The notes below the pieces were generated by a model. It saw nothing but the letters and a program-made list of their open reading frames with translations, did no database searches and was not told the origin of the DNA. A stretch of DNA of 64,000 nucleotides. Source: Haliclona indistincta (taxonomy: Eukaryota; Porifera; Demospongiae; Haplosclerida; Chalinidae). The position numbers were made by a program, and so were the translations under genes. Of this stretch, positions 36,405-47,302 are shown in pieces. The stretch is taken from NCBI GenBank assembly GCA_964017065.1, contig OZ024787.1:1630658-1694657 (forward strand). The letters are read 5' to 3'. Each line of letters begins with the position of its first letter. The first letter of the stretch is position 1.

Positions 36405-38134
36405 TTAATATTCTGAAGTAGAATCTCGAAAGTTTCTAGAAGCCGATCTGGTCATTCTACTAGCCTCTCCGCTGTTACCACCACTACCTGCATGAACAAG
36501 ATATAAAGTTATGTACACGATGTTGGCTACTTAGATTTTACCTCCACAGACGTTAGTCTTAAAGTAGGTCATCCACTCTGCTTCAGATACACTGCCATTC
36601 TTCATACAACCACGCAATTTCGAGGTCAAGTTTTTCGGTTTTGTACCTATTAAATCTACAATTTCGGCCACCAGATGATACGTTTCAGAAGCCTCCAAAT
36701 TGTCATTGTTGTTTTGATCAAAATGATTGAACTTCCATTTAAGGATCTGATCTAAGTACCTTGGGGTAAAAGCTGCATTGGTATGAGAAAAATAACAGTT
36801 AATAGGGCATGGGTGGTCATGGTATGCACACTGCTGCTCAAGTTACCTATCTGGTTTTTTCTGATATGATGCAGATCAATGAGAATTTTATGTTGTCTTT
36901 GTTGTAATTGAAAGTCAAAAAAGTGCAAAATATCAGACTTTAGAAGGCCGAGCTGATAATCAGACAGTGACCCCTCAGTGGTATTGCAGAAATCACGGAT
37001 ACATTTGATACTGCCATTCAAACATTCACTACAAGCACAATAAGATCACCATAAGAATTGCATTATGAATGGGATGTATGCTAACCATATTCCACATGAA
37101 GATGTGAATACTTCTCCATCATTGCAGTTGACACCTTCATTCAAACATCCCTTGCAGCTGCCACAGTATGGCTGATGACCCCAGCTCAATGAACTCTCAA
37201 TAGCCACACCATCAGGAGTGGAACACCAATAGACACCATTGATTGGACAAAATTTCTTGTTCAAGTGCTGGACTGGTGCATATAATTTGGGATCATCGTT
37301 TGAGCAGGTTGGTACAAATGGATATTGTAATAGATCTTGAATTTTAGCTTTCTTAGTTGGACAGTTGGCCAACAACCATCGCAGATAGTCAGTTGATATT
37401 GCCGGAGAACCATTTATTGTTTCTCTTTCCTTTGTACAATCTGTTATAAGCAATAGTAAAAAAGTGAGATTTTCAGTATTATGCTGCATGTGCACTTACT
37501 GAAAGGACATCTTCCAATACTCTTGACTACAATTCTTCTGTTTTCAATGCAGCTCTTTCGTTGCAGTGCACACTCATCACTGTATGTGAGCCCATAAGAA
37601 CCACAGACTGGTGAAGAGACATTGCTAGAAGAGCAATTGTAAGTGCTACAAGAATAACAGACAAAGAAAAATTGTGATAATATTTGCTGCAATAATAACT
37701 AGACTAAGTATTGCATGCAATTTGTGAATCATGTGAGGAATCTATGCTACTGCAGAGCAAAATCTAACCTTGTTTTATTAACAACCGGTTGAATGTCTGG
37801 AGAACCTGAACCTAACTCGATATTAGATGAATCTGCAGAAAATAGATAATACCATAATAATTATGAGTGCACTCTACTATGCCGATGCACGTGGACCGTC
37901 AAGCGCTGTAGCAATATTATACCACCACTATTAGCCTACGAGCATTGCAAGCAGCAAAATGATTAGCTCACTTGTTAGATTTACGTTTTGCTGAGCCGAT
38001 TCTCTAGCGATTTCAGGACCGTGGCGGCAGTTTCTTCTGATCGCTGCAGCATCGGTTGCAACGGCAGTCGCTAACAATAGTACAAGGAGTGATATGCACT
38101 GGGTATGTAGTCGAAATCTTTGAATGTACTCCAT
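36405..38134 (-). CDS. SPARC/testican/SMOC-like secreted matricellular protein
   Basis: Seven exons on the minus strand: 38134-37972, 37832-37769, 37645-37500, 37440-37086, 37028-36847, 36772-36542, 36487-36405. All phases agree; 407 aa with TAA stop. A signal peptide is visible (CISLLVLLLATAVATDA). Exon 3 is a Kazal domain (SSPVCGSYGLTYSDECAL, six Cys). Exon 4 holds a thyroglobulin type-1-like domain (FVPTCSNDD, VYWCSTPDGVAI, GHQPYCGSC). Exons 5-6 form the extracellular calcium-binding region with one clear EF-hand loop DQNNNDNLEASE. Kazal, Tg-1 and EC/EF-hand together mark the SPARC-testican-SMOC superfamily; here the Tg-1 domain precedes the EC region. It would act in the extracellular matrix. 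The first exon is duplicated at 44062-44221. Confidence 0.85.
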
Positions 38135-38147
38135 GTTGTATATACGT

Positions 38148-38857
38148 AGATATCTGCAGATAAGAAGGGAAAACATGAGTACTGCAACTTTTGAATACAA
38201 TACTAGATTTGGCGCCAAGAAATGCGCACCTTTTTACAAGAACCTTGATAAGAATGACTGAATAATCTGTCAATCAATATTTAATACTCACAATAATTAC
38301 ACTAGTTTACAGTTCGAGATGCCTCGGTCTGTTGTGAGCGAGTGTGAGACAGCTGGGGAGCACGGTATTTATTTGAGGGCTTGTGGGAGTGGTAGTTGTA
38401 CATTAAGCACTTCCTACATGTAGTCCTACCATATTTGAGCATGAGTCTATGTCCCTTGTTGCTAGCGCTGGTACGTGTAAAGGTCATTGTCAATGGTCAT
38501 TGGTTTAAGGTGAGTAAATAAACATGTGCACTTCAATCTATGAATCATGAAATTATAATCAACAAACTAAGAAGGCAACCGTGCACTAAATTTAGCGTTT
38601 TTCATCTTATTTTAGTTTACATTGTGTTCTTTACCCGCAATCTCCATGCTTTGGGGACACCGTTAGCCGCTGTGACGAGCTCATTTTGATGTTGCAAGCC
38701 TCGTGCATTAAATATTGCCCAGTTATGGGGCTTTTTCGTTGACCAAAGTGATTGTGGGCAGTCTAGATCTGTTATGTGATGGGTAAGGGCACACCTGACT
38801 AGGGGCAAGTATCTCCTAAGCAAGCTAGTATGGTGGAATGTGTGCTATCAATATGTG
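38148..38857. other. Upstream region of the SPARC-like gene, duplicated downstream
   Basis: Matches 44230-45150 in order: AAACATGAGTACTGCAACTT, TGGCGCCAAGAAATGCGCAC, TTACAAGAACCTTGATAAGA, AAGGCAACCGTGCACTAAAT, GTGACGAGCTCATTTTGATG and TCTCCTAAGCAAGCTAGTAT. This is one half of the segmental duplication; no gene is seen in it. Confidence 0.8.
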
Positions 38858-39802
38858 CAAAAGAAATTAAAAAGATTTCTATCGAAATCAAAAGGATGTA
38901 GGGTTGTGAAATGTACCACTGGTTCACAATGTAAACTAACAAGGAACAACCATGGAATGGTAACACGATTGACTTGCTAACAGACCATAGATCCCTACAT
39001 CAGTGGCTGCTGTGGTTGGCTATAGCTAGTTCAGCTAGTTGCTGACTGACACCTGACGTGCATTCAGCTTGTGACAAAATATTGATCTTATGTACAGCCA
39101 CAGATGTAGGGATCTATGGTCTGTTAGCAAGTCAATCGTGTTACCATTCCATGGTTGTTCCTTGTTAGTTTACATTGTGAACCAGTGGTACATTTCACAA
39201 CCCTACATCCTTTTGATTTCGATAGAAATCTTTTTAATTTCTTGTTTGTGTCCTTTTTTTCTTTTTCAGCGAAGTGCAGTTCAATATCATGCACGTACTG
39301 AGCCGTTTTCCACCATTGGTTTAGTTTTCCTGTTGTTGATGGCTTTTCTTTATTATTAAAATTTCAAACTTGTAGCTAAAATAATTGTTATGCTGTACAT
39401 ATCAGCTCGCCTACACATGCATGCAGTGGATACGAGCCCCGCCCACACCATGTACGGCGGTTGTAATTATCTGGCAAGCGCAGAATGGTGATCCTAAACG
39501 AGCTTACCGTTCTTCGAAGACTCCAGACATATTATGTGTTCTCAGTGATCCATACGGCGCGGCGATACTCAAGCTAGTACTTGGTCACGTGCGCTAACCA
39601 CTGCTTGGTCACGTGCGTATTGCGCAATCACATTAATGGCGTCTAACACTTAGCTGACAATGGATCACGATCGAGAAATCGCGGAATTTATATCGACGTT
39701 TCGCTAAAAACTAAGTTCAAAAGGCACCTGCCAGACGAATTTCACGACTGTTCGTGGGTGTTTTGGTCTCGGCATTGCTCGCGTAAAGGCGCTAGGCGCG
39801 CT

Positions 39803-39843
<41 letters not shown>

Positions 39844-40087
39844 AGAAAACGAAGATGACGAAACACGATTTTCACCGTTTCCAGGTTCGTCACTTTAGTA
39901 ACAATTTCGAGCAATCTCCTTGCTACTGTAAGATGGGGCAACGCCAGAGAGCAGATTTAAGTGTCTTTTGACGTATACAATTCATCACCAGGCGAAATAT
40001 CAGCGTTTGAACGCTAATACATTGTATGTAGCCGCCATTTTGTTTTCTCGTTCAACCCTACATAGGGAGGCACTACCGTGCCTCCCT
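38858..40087 (-). mobile_element. Composite repeat family A, full copy inserted in the duplicated segment
   Basis: Same order as 33836-35092: foldback (arms about 38864-39015 and 39097-39240), SP-rich spacer, CACGTGCG motifs, (GAAA)n at 39805-39843, GTAGCCGCCATTTTG and an end hairpin. The paralogous segment near 45145 lacks it, so it inserted after the duplication. AATATGT flanks it on both sides and may be the target-site duplication. Confidence 0.85.
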
Positions 40088-40331
40088 AATATGTATCAAT
40101 GTATTATTGCACAACAAAGCATCATGCTTTATATACTACTGAGTCGTATTGTGCTCACTGCTCACCATAAGATGAGTTATTGAGCCAACACTCATCTGCA
40201 TGTTGCTGCTGCTCCTTCTACTTTCTCAATACTGTTTGGCTGTAATTTCTTGTTCGACCATGTACTTAAATTCCTATTTTAGAATGCTCATGTTTATTAA
40301 TAAGTTGTTACATGTTTTCTTCTCTTTACAG

Positions 40332-40505
40332 AAGTACCAAAAAATTGCAAATCTCTCTCTCGGCACCATCCACTGACAATGAAGACTTCACTATCAGCTG
40401 TTTATTGATTTCTTTGGGAGGTATGAACATACCTTTGTTCCATCATCTTCTACAATCCCTCTGGATGATCCTACTCTCCTCTTCACCAATGTTGGCATGA
40501 ATCAG
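40332..40505 (+). pseudogene. Alanyl-tRNA synthetase 5' exon, copy 1
   Basis: Acceptor TCTTTACAG, then an ATG at 40379 that meets a deletion of about 18 bases relative to copy 2 and a TGA. Downstream, one frame reads [17 protein letters not shown] and [16 protein letters not shown], the N-terminal catalytic start of AlaRS. It ends AATCAG followed by GCAAGA, a GC-type donor. No later AARS exon follows here. Confidence 0.8.
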
Positions 40506-40818
40506 GCAAGATTAATAATTCTGCTCTTCTAGTTTTGTAGTATAATTATTACAGCAGCCGATAGTTTTCTGTCAACAGTCTTTTGTCCACATTTGATCAG
40601 CAGACAAATGAATCCCTATTACCAAAAAATTATATACATTTCATCTACCCTATTATGACTTGTTACACTGCAATGAAGTTAGAGGAACTAGAGCAGCTAT
40701 ATCGACACAATCTTCTGTGCATTCACAGTTTATAATCTTTGAGATAAATTTGTCTAAAACATCATTGTCGCTGTGTTACTACATACACAACCCATACACA
40801 ATACATACACAACCCAAG

Positions 40819-40972
40819 CAGAAGAAGAAGAAGAAGAAGAAGCAGAAGAAGAAGAAGAAGAAGAAGCAGAAGAAGAAGAAGCAGAAGACGAAGCAGAAGA
40901 CGAAGCAGAAGAAGAAGCAGAGGAAGAAGCAGAAGAAGAAGCAGAAGAAGCAGAAGGAGAAGAAAAAGAAAC
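40819..40972. repeat. (GAA)n/(GCAGAA)n microsatellite
   Basis: A purine-rich triplet array with interspersed GCA and GAC. The long Lys/Glu and Leu frames on both strands are artefacts of it. It abuts a short family A end at 40973-41200. Confidence 0.9.
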
Positions 40973-41200
40973 TCGATTTTCACCGTTTCCAGGTTCGTCA
41001 CTTTAGTCCTTTTCGGGCCATCTCCTTGCTACTGTAAGCTAGATGGGGCAACGCCAGAGAGCAGATCTAAGTGTCTTTGGACGTCATATAAAATTCATCA
41101 CCAGGCAAAATATCAGCATTTGAACGCTAATACATTGTATGTAGCCGCCATCTTGTTTTCTCGTTCATCCCCACATAGGGAGTCACTACCGTGCCTCCCT
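40973..41200 (-). repeat. Composite repeat family A, short 3' end
   Basis: From CTCGATTTTCACCGTTTCCA to the end hairpin AGGGAGTCACTACCGTGCCT, including GTAGCCGCCATCTTG. Confidence 0.8.
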
Positions 41201-41587
41201 AATAAGGGCACACTTCCTTACTTCATCATTTGACTTGTTTTCTTAACTTTCTTGTTTTTTTTCTTTTTGTTTGTTTGTCATTATAGCTTGTTTCTTCTTT
41301 CCCTACACCTTATAGTGTTACCTAAAGATTTTTGTTGTTTAATTATTGTGTTCAGTTGTACTTTAATTAACTATTTACTTCTATCTTATTTTTTCTTCTT
41401 ACACCTTAGTGCCACATTATATCTCTCACGATGTACACAGTTACCTTCACTAATAATAATAATAATAATTTTATCAATAATAAGTATAATTATTGACAAG
41501 TCACATTAATCACATTAATCACATCACAGTCATATTAAATTTTATAATTATTTGCTTAATATAATTTATTATTAAGCAATTTTAAAC

Positions 41588-42252
41588 TTAATAGTTGTTT
41601 GACAGCCATATTCTAGTTTCTTCATAAGTACCATTCAGCACACAGTCAATCCAGGTGTGACAACATGGAGGAGAGATATTTTCCATTCCAAAGTGCAAAT
41701 AGTTCTCTATGAAGTTCTTCATAGAATGTTTTACCTTCCAGAAAAGTGATTTGATAGGAAAAGTGATTACATCGAGCAGGTTAGATAGATTTGCGTATGT
41801 AGAACAGTCTATTATAGTATTTTTACATTTAGTGGATGCCTAATAACAAGAGAGGGAAAGTTGACATAATTATTAAGAGTATTTTGTTGACTTACCAATT
41901 TACAGGTTCTATTAAGACTGTCATTGAGAAGTATAGAAATTGCTTTCATCCGCTTGTCATGACTGCTAGAGTTTACAGTACTAGTCCTATTGATGATAGC
42001 ATTAACTTGATGTAGCTCAAAAAGATGAAGAGGAAGCATTTCACAAACAATTTGTGAAGAAGGGACTTCAGGTTCGTCAATCTTATAAGGATTCAGCAGC
42101 TATGTATTTGGAGCAATAAATATTCAAAACAATGTGTTATTATCTGGAACATACCCCATTTATAAAATTCAAAGATGCTTTTATTCTCACAGATGGATTT
42201 CTATTATTCAAATCTTCACAACTTTCTTTACACAATGGTACAGACTGAATGA
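41588..42252 (-). CDS. Secreted Cys-containing protein, 3' exons (partial, unknown)
   Basis: Three exons with agreeing phases: 42252-42155, 42099-41896, 41839-41588 (TAA stop), about 183 residues. The sequence starts in mid-protein with VPLCKESCEDLNNRNPS, includes NRT, NDS and NGT sequons that would be glycosylation sites, then CKNTIIDCSTYANL, a Cys pair PPCCHTWIDCVLN, and ends TRIWLSNNY. The P-L-C-x3-C motif is reminiscent of Frizzled-type cysteine-rich domains, but the spacing of later Cys is not convincing. The 5' exons are not found: a family A element begins 58 bp further on (42310). Truncated gene or gene with a large intron; not recognised. Confidence 0.5.
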
Positions 42253-42309
42253 CTGAAACACAACACTTTAACTTTGACAGACATTTAATTTAGTGAATAA
42301 ATAATTATT

Positions 42310-43532
42310 AGGGAGGCACGGTAGTGACTCCCTATGTAGGGATGAACGAGAAAACAAGATGGCGGCTACATACAATGTATAGCGTTCAAACGCAGATATT
42401 TCGCCTGTTGATGAATTTTAAACGACCAAAGACACTTAGATCTGCTCTCTGGCGTTGCCCCATCTTACAGTAGCGAGGAGACCGCTCGAAATTGTTACTA
42501 AAGTGACGAACCTGGAAACGGTGAAAATCGAGTTTCGTCATCTTCGTTTTCTTCTTCTTTCTTCAGCGCGCTTAGTCTATAGAGCCTTTATGCGAGCAGT
42601 GCCGAGACCAAAACACCCACGAACAGTCGTGACATTCTCCTGGCAGGTGCCTTTCGAACTTGGTTTTTAGCGAAACGGCGATATATTATATTCCGCGACT
42701 TCTCGATCGTGATCCATTGTCAGCTAAGTGCTATTGTGATTGCGCAATACGCACGTGACCAAGCAGTGGTTAGCGCACGTGACCAAGGACCAGTTTGAGT
42801 ATCGCCGCGCCGTATCAATCACAGAGAACACAATTTATTTGTCTGGAGTCTTCGAAGAACGGTAAGCTCGTGTAGGATCACTATTCTGCGCTTGCCAGAT
42901 TATTATAACCTGTCCTCCGTATAGGTTTACAAACAAGTGTGGGCGGGGCTCGTATGCACTGCATGTTATGCGTAGGCGAGCTGATATGCACAGCTTGACA
43001 ATCCATTTTTAGCTATAATAATTATAAAGAAAAGGCATCAACTACAGTAAAAGTAAACTAATGGTAGAAACAAAGACGGCTCAGTACATGCGTGATATTG
43101 AACTGCACTTCACTGAAAGAGAAAAAAGGACACAAACAAGAAAATTAAAAAGATTTTTATCGAAATCAAAAGAATGTAGTGATGAAGAAATCTACTACTG
43201 GTCCACAATGTAAACCAACGAGGAACAAGCATGGAATGGTAACACGATTGACTTGCTAACAGACCATAGATCCCTACATCAGTGGCTGTACATAAGATCA
43301 ATATTTTGTCACAAGTTGAATTCAATTCAATGCACGTCACGTGTCAGTCAACAGAAACTAGCTGAACTAGCTATAGTCAGCCACAGCAGCCACTGATGTA
43401 GGATCTATGGTCTGTTAGCAAGTCACGTGTTACCCCATGCTTGTTCCTTATTAGTTTACATTGTGAACCAGAGGTAGATTTCTTCTTCACTACATCCTTT
43501 TGATTTCGATAGAAATCTTTTTAATTTTCTTT
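42310..43532 (+). mobile_element. Composite repeat family A, full copy, opposite orientation
   Basis: Order: AGGGAGGCACGGTAGTGACT end hairpin, CCCTATGTAGGG, AACAAGATGGCGGCTAC (YY1-like), CCTGGAAACGGTGAAAATCG, two CACGTGACC motifs, GGGCGGGGCTCGTATG, a frame starting MVETKTAQYMRDIELHFTER with KRFLSKSKECSDEEIYYWST, then the foldback ending at TTAATTTTCTT. The frame lacks recognisable domains. Confidence 0.85.
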
Positions 43533-43639
43533 AGCTACTATAGATAGAGATTGAATACAGAGATCAACTGTGGAACTCAATGAATTGTTGGTTTGAACTG
43601 AACCCAACCGTTCAGCTTTAATACTGCAATTCACTACTT

Positions 43640-43775
43640 GTTCATCTACATGTTAGCAAGTCAATTGTGTTACCATTCTATGCTAGTTTCTTGTTTGTTT
43701 AAATTGTGGACCAGTAGCAGATTTCTTTATCCCTACATCCTTTTGATTTCATTAGAAATCTTTTTTATTGTGAAC
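43640..43775 (+). repeat. Family A foldback arm, isolated
   Basis: TGTTAGCAAGTCAATTGTGT, CTATGCTAGTTTCTTG, TTGTGGACCAGTAGCAGATT, CCTACATCCTTTTGATTTC and AGAAATCTTTTTTA; a single arm, as at 22996. Confidence 0.75.
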
Positions 43776-44061
43776 TTATTTTAAATTGTAGCTCATAATT
43801 ATTATTATTCCTAAAGAATCCACACATGCATGATCGTGTGCGGTTGTCACCAAAAGAAAAGACTCACACCATTGAAAGAGAAACACATTACAATAAGTGA
43901 ACAACACGCTAGCTAAGGGTTTCTATCCCTCACACCATATAATTTATTAATTTTATTCAGTACACTCTATGCCGATGCACGTGGACCGTCAAGCGCTGTA
44001 GCAATTATTATACCACCATTATATCAGCCTACGAGCATTGCAAGCACCAAAATGATTAGCT

Positions 44062-44221
44062 CACTTGTTTCATTTAAGTTTCGCTGAGATTCTCTAGTGA
44101 TTTCAGGACTGTTTCTTCTGATCCCTGCAGCATCGGTTGCAACGGCGATCGCTAACACTAGCACAAGCGCATCTTTTATCAGGAGTGATATGCACTGGGT
44201 AGGTAGTCGACTGGACTCCAT
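44062..44221 (-). pseudogene. Duplicate of the SPARC-like first exon
   Basis: ATG at 44221 opens a signal-peptide frame (CISLLIKDALVLVLAIAVAT then DAAGIRRN), parallel to 38134-37972, with the same GTGAGC donor context (ACAAGTGAGCTAATC-like). Sequence to the left (43960-44060) matches 37870-37970. No second exon follows to the left: a family A arm occupies that place. An orphan first exon. Confidence 0.75.
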
Positions 44222-44239
44222 GTTGTATTATAATAAATA

Positions 44240-44556
44240 TTACGTAGATATCTGCATGCAGGTAGGAAGGGAAAACATGAGTACTGAAACTTTTGAATAC
44301 AATATTTTAGTAGATATCTACAGGTACAAGAAGGGAAAACATGAGTACTGCAACTTTTGAATACAATATTTTAGTAGATATCTACAGGTACAAGAGGGGA
44401 AAACATGAGTACTGCAACTTTTGAATACAATATTTTAGTAGATATCTACGGGTACAAGAAGGGAATACATGAGTACTGCAACTTTTGAATACAATATTTT
44501 AGTAGATATCTACGGGTACAAGAGGGGAAAACATGAGTACTGCAACTTTTGTTTGG
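44240..44556. repeat. 64-bp tandem repeat, about five units
   Basis: The unit includes GTAGATATCTACAGGTACAA, GGGAAAACATGAGTACTGC and TTTTGAATACAATATTTTA. The paralogous locus (38148-38205) has a single unit, so the array expanded after duplication. It sits just upstream of the orphan SPARC-like first exon. Confidence 0.9.
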
Positions 44557-45833
44557 CGCCAAGAAATGCGCACCTTTTTACAAGAACCTTGATAAGAATG
44601 ACTGAATATTCTGTCAATCAGTACAGTTCGAGATGCCTCGGTCTTCTGCATGGGTTGCGAGACAGGGTATTTATTTGAGTGCTTGTGGGAGTGGTAGTTG
44701 TACGTCATTAAGCACCTCCTAGCTCCTACTATTGAGTCCCGGTTGGGGTTTCGCCGCCATGGTCATTGGTTGAAGGTTAGTAAATGAAGATGTGCACTTC
44801 GATCTATGAATCATGAAATTATATGTAAGATCTTCAACATACTAAGAAGGCAACCGTGCACTAAATTTAGCGTTTTTTCAGCTTCCTGCTCGATGTATGT
44901 CGTTTACATTATGTTATTTACCGCAATCTCCATGCTTTGGGGTCACTATTAGCCGCTGTGACGAGCTCATTTTGATGTTGCAAGCCTCGTGCATTAAAAA
45001 TATTGCTGAGTTATGGGGCTTTTCGTTGTCCAAAATGAATGTGGACAGTCTATCCGCCGGTTTATGTGATGGGTATAAGGCCACACCTGACTAGGGCCAA
45101 ATATCTCCTAAGCAAGCTAGTATGGTGGAATGTGTTCTATCAATGGTACAATATGTATTATTGCAAACACATGTACTACCTTATAATAACGTTGTATTGT
45201 GCTCACTGCTCACCATAAGATGGCTGTAATTTCTTGTTCAACCATGTACATGTACTTACATTCCTATTTTAGAATGCTCATGTTTATTAATAAGTTGTTA
45301 CATGCTTTCTTCTCTTTACAGAAGTACCGAAAAATTGCAAATCTCTCTCTCGGCACCATCCACTGACAATGAACACTTCACTGTCAGCCAAAGACGTTCA
45401 TCAGATGTTTATTGATTCTTTGGGAGGTATGAACATACCTTTGTTCCATCATCTTCTACAACCCCTCTGGATGATCCTACTCTCCTCTTCACCAATGCTG
45501 GCATGAATCAGGCAAGATTAATAAAATAATCTGCTCTTCTAGTTTTGTATTATTACTGCAGCCGATAGTTTTCTGTCAATAGTCTTTTGTCCACATTTGA
45601 TCAGCAGACAAATGAATCCCTATTACCAAAAAGTTATATACCCTACCCTATTATGACTTGTTACACTGCAATGGAGTTAGAGGAACTTACCTTTACTATT
45701 TCCTTTCTCGCATTCATGATCTTGCATATTCTTATAAGCATGAATGGAATATATTTCATGCAAACAGATCAGATTATTGAGTTATGTATTTCTTATTATG
45801 TCAGTCACGTTTGTGGTAAATATTAATGTCAAC

Positions 45834-45941
45834 AATCTGTAACTAATAGTTAGTTTATTGTCGTGTTTGAATCTGTAACTAATAGTTAGTTTATTGTCGT
45901 GTTTGAATCTGTAACTAATAGTTAGTTTATTGTCGTGTTTG
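45834..45941. repeat. 36-bp tandem repeat, three units
   Basis: The unit is AATCTGTAACTAATAGTTAG followed by TTTATTGTCGTGTTTG; the three copies are nearly identical. Located in AARS pseudogene intron 1. Confidence 0.9.
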
Positions 45942-46142
45942 TATGTACAACATTCTGTAGTAAGTAGTATCAGCCTCATGCATGTGTGTGCGTGAGTTAT
46001 CGTTTGAGGGAATATACAGTGGTGAACTGTATTTCGTAGAAGATATCTGAACATCAGCTGCGAGCAGGCCTAACTGTATCATCTGTATATGCACCAAGCA
46101 CCGTGATTCAATCAATGCAGCAAGGCTTCTTTCACTGTTTAA

Positions 46143-46804
46143 GGTGACGGGTAACAGTTGTGCCCACGCAAATCCCACCGCCCTCAGTGCCCACGCAAAT
46201 CATAGACTCTAACCGCGAACTGCCCCACATGCGTGGGCAATTCGCGGTTAGAGTCTATGGTAGTGATCTGGGAAGCAGTTGTAAAACGAAGTGCCAAATT
46301 TTAGCCAGATTGTAAGCAAGTAATCGCTTTAACTAGGTTAATGCAGTTGTACAATCGTAGGCGGAGGGCAGCAGACTATAAACTTGGCTGAGAGTTTGTT
46401 TGTTTGTAAGTTATGGGTCGAAATGTCGTGAAAAGGCTGTAAAATGGCGAGCGTTTCTAGACTATTTTGCGTTTTACTCAGAGCCGGTCGCCCAGACGTC
46501 CAAGTTAATAGCCTACTGCCCTCCGGAGGATGCTAACCCATCAGTAGACGATGGACTCTGTAGCGACACTGTTACAGCGCGCGCGAAAAGTGGCACCTCG
46601 TTTTGCAGCGTTTACTATCTCTCCAATTGTGCCTGCTGTCGCCGAGTTACGTAGTACCCAGCATTGAATATAGCTCAAGAGAGAAAGAACAGTGTTTAGC
46701 GTCTTCATTGATGGCCTTCACAGCGCTCTAGCGTGTTCATATTTTTGCACAGTGCATAAAAACATTTTTGTGAATATTAATTAGGCGAACTGTTACCCGT
46801 CACC
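46143..46804. mobile_element. MITE with TTAA target site (piggyBac/Kolobok type)
   Basis: Inverted ends GGTGACGGGTAACAGTT and its inverse, flanked by TTAA at 46139-46142 and 46805-46808. It contains a near-perfect hairpin at 46201-46260 (ATAGACTCTAACCGCGAA and inverse). The 662 bp carry no transposase. It lies in intron 1 of the AARS pseudogene. Confidence 0.85.
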
Positions 46805-47185
46805 TTAAAGTATTTTAGTGACAGTCTTCTGGATTTCATTTTCTTGGTGGCAGCTAAACACAGCCAGCTTTCTTGTTAGGTTTCTGGAGACCATAGTTGT
46901 GTCCATCATGTGTGCAGTGGGCATTGTGAGCAGCAGGTGTTACTGCATGCTTAATTGGAACAAATATTTGAAACGCACCATGGGTGTCACACATAGATGC
47001 ATTCTCCAGAAATTGTCACCACAATTATTATGCAATGTAGGGCTGATCACAACTATGTACAATAGCAGTTTTCAATATGGACATACTGTCCGTTCTCTGT
47101 TTTTCTTTCTGCAGTTCAAACCAATCTTTTTGGTGACTGTTGATCGCAGTTTGGTAAACTGTGCCATGCTGCAAATTCTCAGTAG

Positions 47186-47302
<117 letters not shown>

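Noticed and set aside
40660..41037. Lys/Glu/Leu-rich frames on both strands
   Set aside because: Artefacts of the (GAA)n microsatellite.
41588..42252. Calling the partial gene a Frizzled-type receptor
   Set aside because: Only one P-L-C-x3-C motif fits; the rest of the Cys spacing and any membrane segments are missing.
46400..46654. 84-codon frame inside the TTAA MITE
   Set aside because: No resemblance to a transposase and contained wholly within a non-autonomous element.
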